Source of the DNA: an uncultured Roseovarius sp.
GTDB taxonomy: Bacteria; Pseudomonadota; Alphaproteobacteria; Rhodobacterales; Rhodobacteraceae
Assembly (NCBI GenBank): GCA_947503145.1
Contig: CANNCP010000003.1
Location: 186,001-250,000, forward strand
Length of the DNA stretch: 64,000 nucleotides
Direction of reading: 5' to 3'
The notes below the pieces were generated by a model, which saw nothing but the letters and a program-made list of their open reading frames with translations, was not told the origin of the DNA and ran no database searches. Position numbers and translations under genes: made by a program. Below, in pieces: positions 8,082 to 15,655 of the stretch (its first letter is position 1; each line of letters opens with the position of its first letter).

Positions 8082-8888
8082 TTACCGAATAAGGTTCGGG
8101 CGCAACCGCAACTTTCGTCGCACCTCGTGCGGCAGATGCCGGTTGAGCCGCCGGTTGATCAGGCCGTAGACACTGATCACAGCCAGCGTCAGCAGGATGA
8201 AGTATCCTGCCAGGATGGGGTAGGGCACGAACGGGTTGAACGTCTTGTCAGCGAAATAATTCGCATAATAGAGCGCATCGCCTCGCTGCTGCCAGGCCGG
8301 AAAGCCGCTGAAGAAAACCAGCGTTGTGGCGTGAAACAGGAAAATCGCTTCGTTGGTATAGGCAGGCCAGGCCAGCCGCAGCATCGTGGGCCAGATGATC
8401 CGTCTGAACCGCGACCAGCCGGAAAAACCATAGGCATCCGCCGCCTCCACGTCACCCTTTGGAATAGAGCGCAGCGCGCCATAGAAAATCTCGCCGGAAT
8501 AGGCGGCGGTGTTGAGAAACAGCACCACCAGCGCACCCAGCCAAGCAGAGGTGAAGGACGCAAAGACCGGGCTGACACCCTTGAGGTTGAGAAACAGGAA
8601 ATAGGCAAAGAAGAACTGGATGAACAGCGGCGAGCCACGAAAGACGAAGATGAACCATTCCGAGGACTTGCGCAGCACGATGTTGCGTGATCCCTTGCCA
8701 AGCGCCACAGCGGTGGCAAGGAAGAAACCGGTCAAAAGCGCCAGCACGCCGAAATATACATTCCACAGCATGCCCGACCCGATCAGCACGAACTGGTCGC
8801 AGAGCGTGAAATTGTCACGCGGCAGCAGTCGCTCGCCAATGCCCAGGCTGCGCAACCCGTAAGCCTGAATAGTCTCAACGCAGAACAT
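8082..8888 (-). CDS. ABC transporter permease, polar amino-acid/amine type (HisM-like)
   Basis: A 268-residue inner-membrane protein with about five transmembrane segments and the cytoplasmic EAA loop EAADAYGFSGWSRFRRIIWP, which docks onto the ATPase. The fold and spacing are those of HisM/ArtM in the PAAT family. It would form the translocation pore with the permease encoded upstream at 8992-9798. The N-terminus carries an extra 25-35 residue periplasmic or cytoplasmic stretch before the first strong hydrophobic segment. It is separated from the other permease gene by 103 bases that contain two short palindromes, unusual for paired permease genes, which normally overlap or abut. Confidence 0.88.
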   Translation of the reverse strand: MFCVETIQAYGLRSLGIGERLLPRDNFTLCDQFVLIGSGMLWNVYFGVLALLTGFFLATAVALGKGSRNIVLRKSSEWFIFVFRGSPLFIQFFFAYFLFLNLKGVSPVFASFTSAWLGALVVLFLNTAAYSGEIFYGALRSIPKGDVEAADAYGFSGWSRFRRIIWPTMLRLAWPAYTNEAIFLFHATTLVFFSGFPAWQQRGDALYYANYFADKTFNPFVPYPILAGYFILLTLAVISVYGLINRRLNRHLPHEVRRKLRLRPNLIR

Positions 8889-8900
8889 CAGCGCCCCCTG

Positions 8901-8974
8901 TTCCGGGCCTGTCCCGGAACCTGCTGGCCAATGGCGCGCGGTGACGCCGCGAGGCCCCGGGTCAGGCCCGGGGC
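8901..8974. repeat. Pair of short GC-rich palindromes (REP-like) between permease genes
   Basis: Two perfect hairpins lie in the spacer: TTCCGGG-n5-CCCGGAA at 8901-8919 and GCCCCGGG-n5-CCCGGGGC at 8954-8974. Sequences of this kind (CCCCGGG...CCCGGGG) are common short intergenic palindromes in alphaproteobacterial genomes. Between co-transcribed genes they may stabilise or attenuate the mRNA. No T tract follows either stem. Confidence 0.6.
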
Positions 8975-8991
8975 GGGACGTGCCACTGTGG

Positions 8992-9798
8992 TCATATCGC
9001 TGCCTTTCGCCGGGAGTCGCCGCCCGTGGTTGCCTGCCCTTGGGTGAGCCGGCTCATCAGCCGTTCCAGAAACACTTCGGAGACCTTGGTGAAACCGAGG
9101 TAGAAGACAAGCAGCGCGAGGAAATACCACATGCGCCAGTCGCCATGCGGGTAATCGGTAAAGCGCGGATTGGCGGAGCCACCCAGTTCGCGCGCCCAAT
9201 AGACGATATCCTCGACCCCCAGCAGGAACAGCAGCGGCGTCGCCTTGATCAGCACCATCCACAGGTTGCTGAGGCCGGGCAGGGCATAGACCCACATCTG
9301 CGGCACCAGAATACGCCAGAAGGTCTGCCGCCGCGTCATGCCGTAAGCCTCCGCTGTCTCCAGCTGGCCGCGCGGTACGGCGCGCATTGCGCCATAAAGG
9401 ACATTGGCGGCAAAGGCGCCAAAGACGATGGCAAAGGTCAGCACGGCGGTGAAAAAGCCGTAGACCTCATGTACCCATTGCGGTGCGGTCGACAGCGGTA
9501 GCTTGGCCGCGGCGCAGACGACAAAATCATTGCCCTGCCGGACCGCTTCGGTCCAATCGGGGCACAGGATCTTGTGTCGCGTCCATTCGAACATCTGGTC
9601 GAGGGCAATGACGAAAAAGAGGAAAAAGGCGATATCCGGCACGCCGCGCACCAGCGCGATATAGGTCTTGCCGAACCAGCTGAGGGGCAACATGCGCGAG
9701 CGCGCCGCCATCGCCCCGCCAAAGCCGAAGGCCAGCGCTGTGGGTGCCGTGATCCCGAGAAGCAGCAGCACCGTGCCGAAACTGAAATAAAGCGCCAT
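8992..9798 (-). CDS. ABC transporter permease, polar amino-acid/amine type (HisQ-like)
   Basis: A 268-residue membrane protein with five or so transmembrane segments and the EAA loop ETAEAYGMTRRQTFWRILVP. Between the second and third segments it has an insertion with two cysteines (ILCP and VVCAA) that would face the periplasm, seen in some PAAT permeases. The ATG at 9798 has no strong Shine-Dalgarno; the chain begins directly in a hydrophobic segment. It follows the binding-protein gene after a hairpin that probably reduces its expression relative to that gene. It pairs with the permease at 8082-8888. Confidence 0.87.
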   Translation of the reverse strand: MALYFSFGTVLLLLGITAPTALAFGFGGAMAARSRMLPLSWFGKTYIALVRGVPDIAFFLFFVIALDQMFEWTRHKILCPDWTEAVRQGNDFVVCAAAKLPLSTAPQWVHEVYGFFTAVLTFAIVFGAFAANVLYGAMRAVPRGQLETAEAYGMTRRQTFWRILVPQMWVYALPGLSNLWMVLIKATPLLFLLGVEDIVYWARELGGSANPRFTDYPHGDWRMWYFLALLVFYLGFTKVSEVFLERLMSRLTQGQATTGGDSRRKAAI

Positions 9799-9922
9799 AT
9801 GCTTGCCCGTGGTCAGGTAACAAGCCAGCCAACGGAAGGAGCCGAGAATCTCTGGATCTGTGCAAAAGCTGAAAATGGCGGGCCTCTGTGCGGCGGTGCT
9901 CTTTGAGTATTTTCAGAAAAAT

Positions 9923-9946
9923 GAAGGGGGCGCATCGGCCCCCTTC
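9923..9946 (-). terminator. Attenuating hairpin between binding-protein and permease genes
   Basis: A perfect 9-bp stem (GAAGGGGGC / GCCCCCTTC, 6-base loop) starts 8 bases past the binding-protein stop on the minus strand and is followed by CATTTTTC. It looks like a leaky intrinsic terminator, the common way to make the binding protein in excess over the membrane subunits. Confidence 0.6.
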
Positions 9947-9954
9947 CGGCTGTC

Positions 9955-10674
9955 TCACTCGAAGGTCGAGGACACTTCCCATTTTGTGATCAGTTCGTTG
10001 AGCGAGCCGTCATCCTTCATCGACTGGATGGCCGCATCGAATTTTTCGCGCAGCGCGCCGTCCGATTCGCGCAGGCCCATGCCGATACCGTCACCCAGCG
10101 CCACATTCTCGCCCACGAAGATCAGGTCGCTGTCTTCGGCCTCGATCGGCACGAGATAGGATTTGTCTGCCAGAACCGCGTCCGCCTCGCCGTTGCGGAC
10201 AGCGGCGATGGTTTCTTCGGGGGTGGCGAATTCGACCAGTGTCGCGCCGGTTTCGGCGATGTAGTCGGCCTGGAGCGTGCCGGATTGCGCCGCGATGATG
10301 CCCGAAGTCACGTCGATCCCTTCGTCCATGCCGAGATAGGCGGACGGATCGGGGGGCGTGTAGTTCTGGGTAAAGTCAATGACGGCGTCGCGCTCTTCGT
10401 TGATCGACATGCCCGCGAGGATAGCGTCGTAGTTGCCCGAAACGAGGTTGGGGATGATGCTGTCCCAGTCGGTCGTGACCCATTCGCAGGTCAGTTCGGC
10501 GCGCGTGCACAGCTCATCGCCCAGATCGCGCTCGAATCCGTCGAGCTCGCCGGAATCGTTGATGAAGTTCCAGGGCGCATAGGCACCTTCGGTGCCAAGG
10601 CGGATCGTGTCCGCCGAGAGCGCCATGCCGGCCGAAAGCGCCAGCGCAGCGGTGGAAAGAATGAGTTTTTTCAT
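9955..10674 (-). CDS. Periplasmic substrate-binding protein of polar amino-acid/amine ABC transporter
   Basis: A 239-residue SBP_bac_3 (cluster F) protein. A signal peptide (MKKLILSTAALALSAGMALS) is followed by the mature start ADTIRLGTEGAYAPWNF. The family motifs are visible: GELDGFERDLGDELC (residues contacting ligand and hinge), WDSIIPNLVSGNYDAILAGMSI with EERDAVIDFTQNYT, then GTLQADY and the second lobe ending VSSTFE. The pattern is closest to lysine/arginine/ornithine/histidine binders, not to the PotD/PotF polyamine type. That argues for a cationic amino acid or related amine as ligand. It is the second gene of the operon, 35 bases after the ATPase gene. Confidence 0.9.
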   Translation of the reverse strand: MKKLILSTAALALSAGMALSADTIRLGTEGAYAPWNFINDSGELDGFERDLGDELCTRAELTCEWVTTDWDSIIPNLVSGNYDAILAGMSINEERDAVIDFTQNYTPPDPSAYLGMDEGIDVTSGIIAAQSGTLQADYIAETGATLVEFATPEETIAAVRNGEADAVLADKSYLVPIEAEDSDLIFVGENVALGDGIGMGLRESDGALREKFDAAIQSMKDDGSLNELITKWEVSSTFE

Positions 10675-10709
10675 GATTTTATCCCTTGGTTTATGGTTTG
10701 CGGATTTGA

Positions 10710-11486
10710 TCAGCTGACCATCGTCGAGCTGAGAAACTGTTGTAGCCGGTCTGATTTCGGGGCGCCAAAGAGCTCCTCGGGCGCGCCTTCTTCTTCGATC
10801 AGGCCCTGATGCAGGAACACCACATGATCCGATACATCTGCGGCCAGCTTCATGTCATGCGTCACGATCATCATGGTGCGCCCTTCGGTGGCCAGATCCC
10901 CGATCACCCGGATGACTTCCTGTTCCAGTTCGGGATCGAGCGCCGATGTAGGCTCGTCAAAGAGCAGCGCCTCGGGCTCCATCGCCAGTGCCCGCGCGAT
11001 CGCTGCACGCTGTTGCTGGCCACCCGACAACTGCGCCGGGTAGGCGTCGCATTTATCGCCGATACCCACCTTGTCGAGGTATTGGCGCGCGGCCTGCTCG
11101 ACCTCGGCCCGGTCGCGTCCCAGCACCGTCACCGGCGCCTCCATCACATTTTGCAGGATAGTCAGATGCGCCCAGAGGTTGAACTGCTGGAACACCATGC
11201 TGAGGTTGGTGCGGATGCGCAGCACCTGGCTGGCATCGCTGGGGTGCCGGTCCAGCCCATTGCCGCGCCATTTGACCGGTTCGCCCTTGAAGATGATATC
11301 GCCCTGCTGGCTGTCTTCCAGCAGATTGGCGCAGCGCAGGATGGTGGATTTGCCCGACCCCGACGAGCCGATCAGCGCGACCACATCACCGCGATGGGCC
11401 GTGATATCGACGCCCTTGATCACTTCCAGAGCTTCGTAGGCCTTGTGCAGGTTTTTGATCTCGATAACGGGCGTGGCATCGGTCAA
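10710..11486 (-). CDS. ABC transporter ATP-binding protein, polar amino-acid/amine type
   Basis: A 258-residue HisP/ArtP-type ATPase. Walker A is GSSGSGKST at 40-48, the signature is LSGGQQQR, Walker B is ALLFDEP followed by the D-loop SALDPE, and the switch His lies in MMIVTHD. The frame has no suitable ATG; the start is a TTG at 11486, preceded only by weak purine-rich sequence, so the start is the least certain part. It is the first gene of the eight-gene operon. The 114-base upstream spacer holds the near-palindrome TGCAACTTGCA (11549-11559) and probably the operon promoter. Confidence 0.87.
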   Translation of the reverse strand: MTDATPVIEIKNLHKAYEALEVIKGVDITAHRGDVVALIGSSGSGKSTILRCANLLEDSQQGDIIFKGEPVKWRGNGLDRHPSDASQVLRIRTNLSMVFQQFNLWAHLTILQNVMEAPVTVLGRDRAEVEQAARQYLDKVGIGDKCDAYPAQLSGGQQQRAAIARALAMEPEALLFDEPTSALDPELEQEVIRVIGDLATEGRTMMIVTHDMKLAADVSDHVVFLHQGLIEEEGAPEELFGAPKSDRLQQFLSSTMVS

Positions 11487-11600
11487 GGCGTTTGGGGTCC
11501 ATCTGTTGGTGGTATCAATGCGACAATAGGGCGGAAAAGAAGGCGCGATGCAACTTGCAAAACGCGAGAGGTCGGCACGAACTGCCCGAAGTGACGCAAG

Positions 11601-12362
11601 TCAGCCCAAAACGGGCGCGCCCGGCTCCGGCGGCGGCGGATTTGGCACATTCAGGTATTCTGCGGCGGGAATACGAGTGAGGCCGCTCAGCGCCAGGCTG
11701 TTGCGGTGCGCTGTGGGCAGGGCGGTGATGGCGGCGGCGACCGCCCGGGCCAGCGTGTCGGCGTCACGGCCCGGCGCGGTGATGTAGGGCAGGATCGGGG
11801 TGGGGGGCGTGCGGGTGATTTCCCGCAGGTCGACTGCAAAAGGGTCGTGCCGCAAGATCAGCAGCCAGGTCAGCGCGTCGATGGCTGCCACATCGGCACG
11901 TCCTTCGGCAACCGCGCGCGCCGAGAGGACATGTTCGCCGGTCTGCACCGGGTTGGTAAAACGAAAGCCCTGTGCCGCGGCGTAATTCTGCGGTGCGGCC
12001 CAGCCCGATTGCGATAGCGCCGCGTTGAAGGCAAAGCGTGCCGCGGCATAGTCGGCCGGGCTGTCGCGCGGGTCATCCGCACGCGCGATGATCACCGAAT
12101 TATAATGCCCCGGCGGACAGCCGGGCAGGTCATGCACCGGCGATCCGGCCAGTTGAACGTGCCCGTGCAGATGTGCGCGGTAGGGATAGCCGCAGGTCTG
12201 CGACAGGATCAGATCAGGGCTTTGCCAATGGTCCCACGGATCACCGCCGCGTGTCAGCGTTTGCGGCGTGGGCCAGGGCAGGCGCATACGGATTTCGGCC
12301 CAGAGCGCGTCATTGGCGTCGCGCGTCTCGGGGCGGTCATACATGGGCAGGCTGGCGATCAT
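11601..12362 (-). CDS. PhnD-like periplasmic-binding-fold protein without signal peptide
   Basis: A 253-residue protein with the PhnD/SsuA-type binding fold: N-terminal IASLPMYDRPETRDAN, a central LILSQTCGYPYRAHLHGHV, GHYNSVIIARADDP, then NAALSQSGWAAPQNYAAA and AEGRADVAAIDALTWLLI, the standard hinge sequence that marks the ligand cleft. No signal peptide or lipobox precedes it, and no ABC transporter genes are adjacent, so it probably works in the cytoplasm as a sensor or scavenger rather than as a transporter subunit. The ATG at 12362 overlaps the TGA of the TerB-like gene as ATGA, implying coupling. Ligand unknown. The C-terminal tail is Pro-rich. Confidence 0.72.
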   Translation of the reverse strand: MIASLPMYDRPETRDANDALWAEIRMRLPWPTPQTLTRGGDPWDHWQSPDLILSQTCGYPYRAHLHGHVQLAGSPVHDLPGCPPGHYNSVIIARADDPRDSPADYAAARFAFNAALSQSGWAAPQNYAAAQGFRFTNPVQTGEHVLSARAVAEGRADVAAIDALTWLLILRHDPFAVDLREITRTPPTPILPYITAPGRDADTLARAVAAAITALPTAHRNSLALSGLTRIPAAEYLNVPNPPPPEPGAPVLG

Positions 12363-12796
12363 CCCGCCGCGACCCGTTGGCGGACAAGCGCGCTGTCGCG
12401 GTCGCTGACGCCGAGGAAGCGGGTGGCCAGGCGCAGGATCGCGTCCTCTGCGGCATCTCGCTGACCATCGGCCAGCGCGACCTGCCACAGCGCCTCGACC
12501 ACCGCCAGGCGGTCCTCGTAGGCTACCGCGTCCCTGATGGCGCTGGTGAAGCGCACAGTATCGGGTGCTTCGGCCTCTACTGCCTCGGCCTCGGCGCGCA
12601 GGGCACGGGCGCCGGTTGGGTCCAGGCCGTAGCGCGCAGCCAGAATCCGGTCGATTCGCGCGATTTCATCCGCCGCATAATCGCCATCGGTGCGCGCCAC
12701 GCGCACCAGAAGGGCCGACAGCGCCAGTCGCGCGTCATTATGGGCAAGGGGTTCGGTTTGCGGGGCGGTCAGGCGCTTGAAAAAATCTGCAATCAT
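12359..12796 (-). CDS. TerB-like helical protein (first of tandem pair)
   Basis: A 145-residue all-helical TerB-family protein: ALSALLVRVARTDGDYAADEIARID, then AVVEALWQVALADGQRDAAED, the two DG/D-rich repeats that carry acidic metal-binding residues in TerB-like domains. The family was named from tellurite-resistance operons, but stand-alone copies like this rarely confer tellurite resistance, and no other ter genes are here. It ends in an ATGA overlap with the PhnD-fold gene. It follows its paralogue after 59 bases, and the two share length and layout, indicating tandem duplication followed by divergence. It lacks transmembrane segments. Confidence 0.8.
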   Translation of the reverse strand: MIADFFKRLTAPQTEPLAHNDARLALSALLVRVARTDGDYAADEIARIDRILAARYGLDPTGARALRAEAEAVEAEAPDTVRFTSAIRDAVAYEDRLAVVEALWQVALADGQRDAAEDAILRLATRFLGVSDRDSALVRQRVAAG

Positions 12797-12855
12797 GACG
12801 CAGATATAGGGCGGGCAGGTGCGCGGGCCAAACGTTAATGCGATTCGAGCTCAAA

Positions 12856-13293
12856 TCATTTTGCCACGGCCCGGGTGCGGGCTTCGTCGCACTCGGCGTC
12901 ACTCAGGCCGAGTGCCTCGCGCACCTGGGTGAGCACGGTCAGTTCGGCGTCGTCACTGTCGCCATCGGCCAGCATCACCTGCCAGAGCGCTTCATGCGCC
13001 TCAAGCCGGGCCTCGAAACTGACGGTTTCGCGGATCAGCAGCGCAAACTTCCGTGTGCCCGGCGCCGCCGCTTCGATCTTTTCGCAGGTGGCGCGCATCT
13101 TGGCCGCCTCGACGGGATTCAGCCCGTTCATCTGCGCCAGAAGCCGGTCGATGAGGCTGATTTCCTCAAAGCGGTAATCACGGTCTGACTTGGCCACGCG
13201 CACCATCAGCGCGCCCAGTGCCAGCCGGGCATCGGGTTCCGGCAGCGGGTCGGGCTCGTGGCCTTTGAAGAGTTTCAGGATACGCGCGATCAT
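12856..13293 (-). CDS. TerB-like helical protein (second of tandem pair)
   Basis: Also 145 residues and collinear with the neighbour at 12359-12796: MIARILKLFKG, DARLALGALMVRVAKSDRDYRFEEISLIDRLL, then HEALWQVMLADGDSDDAELTVL. The second acidic repeat (DGDSDD) is better conserved than the first, where DG has become DR. It is the promoter-proximal gene of the TerB/TerB/PhnD-fold unit. A 284-base spacer upstream, without a recognisable gene, separates it from the FAD dehydrogenase on the same strand and probably carries the promoter. Confidence 0.8.
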   Translation of the reverse strand: MIARILKLFKGHEPDPLPEPDARLALGALMVRVAKSDRDYRFEEISLIDRLLAQMNGLNPVEAAKMRATCEKIEAAAPGTRKFALLIRETVSFEARLEAHEALWQVMLADGDSDDAELTVLTQVREALGLSDAECDEARTRAVAK

Positions 13294-13577
13294 GAGCCAA
13301 GCCTATCTGTGTCGGGGCGGCGGGCCAAGTGATTTCAGCAGCGCTGACGAAACGTCTCGAAGGTGCCACATTTAGCCCCAACCACCTACACGGTGATGCG
13401 AGATCGTGATCCACGATTGCAAGATAATGATTACCGGACGCGCCCCTGCCGCGCGGCACAAGGAAAGACACGCAATGCATGCATGGAACCGCCGTGACTG
13501 GGTGCGTCCGACGGTGATCCTGCCAGAGTAGCCGGGCACCAAACGCTTTTTCCGAGCCGGGAACGCCGCAAAAGGCC

Positions 13578-14954
13578 TCAGTTACGCGGCGGCACCAGTT
13601 TGCCGGGGTTCATGATGTTCAGCGGGTCGAGTGCGGTCTTGATCGCGCCCATCATGGCCCAGGCGTCGCCATGCTCGGCGCTCATGTAGTCCAGTTTTCC
13701 GATTCCGATACCATGCTCGCCGGTGGCTGTTCCGCCCAGTCTGAGCGCGCGGTCTACCATGCGCCCGGCGGCAGCTCGGGCGGCCTCGGCCTCGTGCGTG
13801 TCCTCCGGGTCGATCAACAGGATGGCGTGGAAATTGCCGTCCCCCACATGGCCCAGGATCGGTCCCTGCACGCCGCTGGCCTCCAGATCGCGGGCGGTCT
13901 CGTCGACCGCCTGCGCGAGAACGGAAATCGGTACGCAGATATCGGTGACGACGGCCCGCGCCCCGGGGCGCGAGGCGAGGATGGCATAGTAGGCATTGTG
14001 CCGCATGGTCCAGAGCGCAGAGCGGTCCTCGGTCCGGGTGGCCCAGTCAAAGCCCGAACCGCCGTGCATCCGGGCGATCTCGCCGAAGGTTTCGGAACAT
14101 TCGGCAACCGCGCCTTGCGATCCGTGAAACTCCAGCAACAGGTGCGGCTTTTCCGGCAGGTGTATGCCGGAATAGATGTTCACCGCGCGAACAGAGGCCG
14201 CATCCATCAGTTCGATCCGCGCCATGGCCAGGCCCATCTGGATCGTATCCATCACGGCACTTACTGCGCCGCCAACATCGTCAAAGGCGCAGACCGCGGC
14301 CGAGATCGCCTCGGGCTGGCCGCGCAGGCGCAGCGTCAGTTCGGTGATCAGGCCCAGCGTGCCCTCGGCGCCCACAAAGAGCCCGGTGAGGTCATAACCG
14401 GACGCCGATTTGCGCGCCCGCGTGCCGGTCCTGATGATGCGGCCTTCGGGTGTGACCACCTCCAGCCCCATCACATTGTCGCGCATCGTCCCGTAACGCA
14501 CAGCGGTGGTGCCGCTGGCCCGTGTCGAGGCCATCCCGCCGAGCGACGCATTCGCCCCCGGATCGACAGGAAAGAACAGGCCCGTCGCGCGCATCTCATT
14601 GTTCAGTGCCTCGCGGGTCAGGCCGGGCTGTACCCGCACATCCATGTCGTCGGCGTTCAGGGCAATCACGCGGGCCATGCGGCTGAAATCCACACAGATC
14701 CCCCCCTGAAATGCCTGCGCCTGCCCCTCCAGCGAGGTGCCGGTGCCCCAGCCGATCACGGGCACGCGGTGCCGGGCGCATATCTGCACGATCTGCGCCA
14801 CCTCTTGCGTGTTTTCGGGATAGACGACCGCATCCGGCGGGGCGGGTGGGAAGTGTGACTCTGACCGACCGTGCAGATCCAGATCGGACTTGGACTGGAC
14901 ACAGCGTTCCCCTAGTAAGGTCCGTACTGCGGCGATTGCTTCGTTTATGCTCAT
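13578..14954 (-). CDS. FAD-linked D-lactate/2-hydroxyacid dehydrogenase (GlcD/Dld family)
   Basis: A 458-residue enzyme of the FAD-binding PCMH plus FAD-oxidase C family. The PCMH domain holds VVYPENTQEVAQIVQIC, PVIGWGTGTSLEGQ and VQPGLTREALNNEM with DPGANASLGGMASTRASGT. The C-terminal domain has GHVGDGNFHAILLIDP, with the metal/substrate His residues, and ATGEHGIGIGK. It oxidises D-lactate or a related 2-hydroxy acid and passes electrons to the respiratory chain. No GlcE/GlcF partners adjoin, which fits the stand-alone cytochrome-linked D-lactate dehydrogenase type better than three-subunit glycolate oxidase. GGAGG lies 8 bases before the ATG. Confidence 0.85.
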   Translation of the reverse strand: MSINEAIAAVRTLLGERCVQSKSDLDLHGRSESHFPPAPPDAVVYPENTQEVAQIVQICARHRVPVIGWGTGTSLEGQAQAFQGGICVDFSRMARVIALNADDMDVRVQPGLTREALNNEMRATGLFFPVDPGANASLGGMASTRASGTTAVRYGTMRDNVMGLEVVTPEGRIIRTGTRARKSASGYDLTGLFVGAEGTLGLITELTLRLRGQPEAISAAVCAFDDVGGAVSAVMDTIQMGLAMARIELMDAASVRAVNIYSGIHLPEKPHLLLEFHGSQGAVAECSETFGEIARMHGGSGFDWATRTEDRSALWTMRHNAYYAILASRPGARAVVTDICVPISVLAQAVDETARDLEASGVQGPILGHVGDGNFHAILLIDPEDTHEAEAARAAAGRMVDRALRLGGTATGEHGIGIGKLDYMSAEHGDAWAMMGAIKTALDPLNIMNPGKLVPPRN

Positions 14955-15134
14955 GCATCATCCTCCGCTGGGCAAGTGCCAGACTAGAACATGTGGCATG
15001 AACGCGAAAGCCACGACAGCCCCGAACACGAAAGCTGCATGCCAGAACCAGAGAGAACCCAGCTGCCCCAATCTGCCACCGCCCTGGCTGCGGTCAGCCT
15101 GGAGGAGCATAGCTAAGTGAGTGTGTGGGGCGCC

Positions 15135-15476
15135 TCAGACCTGTTCGACCGTCACCGTGTCGCTGGTGTGAAAGGCCAGATGGCCCTTGATGGATTCCGC
15201 CGCCTGCTTCGGGTCCTCATAGCTCCAGGCGGCGTTTTCCAGCGTCTGGCTCTTGGTGATGATGTTGTAATAGGCGGCCTGCCCCTTGTGCGGACATTTG
15301 GTGGTCTGGTCGCTGGTATCGAGAAAAGCCATGGCGATATCGCTGCGCGGGAAATAGATCACCGACGGATGACTGCCCTCGCTCAGTGCCAGCCCGTTGG
15401 TTGTTTCGGCCAGAACGGCACCGCCTGCACGGACGGTCCATGTTCCCGGTGCCTTGTGAATTTTGATATGCGTCAT
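15135..15476 (-). CDS. DUF427 domain protein
   Basis: A 113-residue protein of the DUF427 beta-rich fold: MTHIKIHKAPGTWTVRAGG, VLAETTNGLALSEGSHPSVIYFPRSDI, then TTKCPHKGQAAYYNI with the conserved CPHKG block, and ENAAWSYEDPKQAAESIKGHLAFHTS. The biochemical function of this family is not established. The start at 15476 is fixed by AGGAGGG at 6 bases. Its promoter region (15477-15655) is unusually rich in inverted repeats, suggesting tight regulation. It is monocistronic. Confidence 0.88.
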   Translation of the reverse strand: MTHIKIHKAPGTWTVRAGGAVLAETTNGLALSEGSHPSVIYFPRSDIAMAFLDTSDQTTKCPHKGQAAYYNIITKSQTLENAAWSYEDPKQAAESIKGHLAFHTSDTVTVEQV

Positions 15477-15513
15477 GCGCCCTCCTGTCTTTAAATCAGT
15501 CCGATCCTGAAAT

Positions 15514-15552
15514 GTTTCGACATATTGCCCGATCGAGACAATATGTCGAAAC
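15514..15552 (-). promoter_or_regulatory. 14-bp perfect inverted repeat upstream of DUF427 gene
   Basis: GTTTCGACATATTG (15514-15527) and its exact complement CAATATGTCGAAAC (15539-15552) flank an 11-base spacer, 38 bases upstream of the DUF427 ATG. Read on the minus strand, TCGACA-N17-AATATG could be a -35/-10 pair with one repeat arm over each element, the arrangement of a repressor operator. The AT-rich stem and lack of T tract argue against a terminator. Confidence 0.55.
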
Positions 15553-15554
15553 GT

Positions 15555-15610
15555 CCGCAACGCAATATTGTTGCGGGTGTCTTGGATTCAGGTTGTGGTT
15601 CAATCTGAAC
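15555..15610. promoter_or_regulatory. Additional dyads upstream of DUF427 gene
   Basis: Next to the main operator-like repeat lie CCGCAAC-n8-GTTGCGG (15555-15576), with the self-complementary CAATATTG inside it, and GTTCA-n3-TGAAC (15598-15610). Together with the 14-bp repeat this makes three dyads in under 100 bases. Function unknown. Confidence 0.4.
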
Positions 15611-15655
15611 TTGGAACGTTCTAATCCGTATTCCGCCCCGCGCGCCAGAGATATG

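Noticed and set aside
12359-13293. Tellurite resistance function for the two TerB-like genes
   Set aside because: No terZADE genes are present and family naming alone does not support the phenotype.
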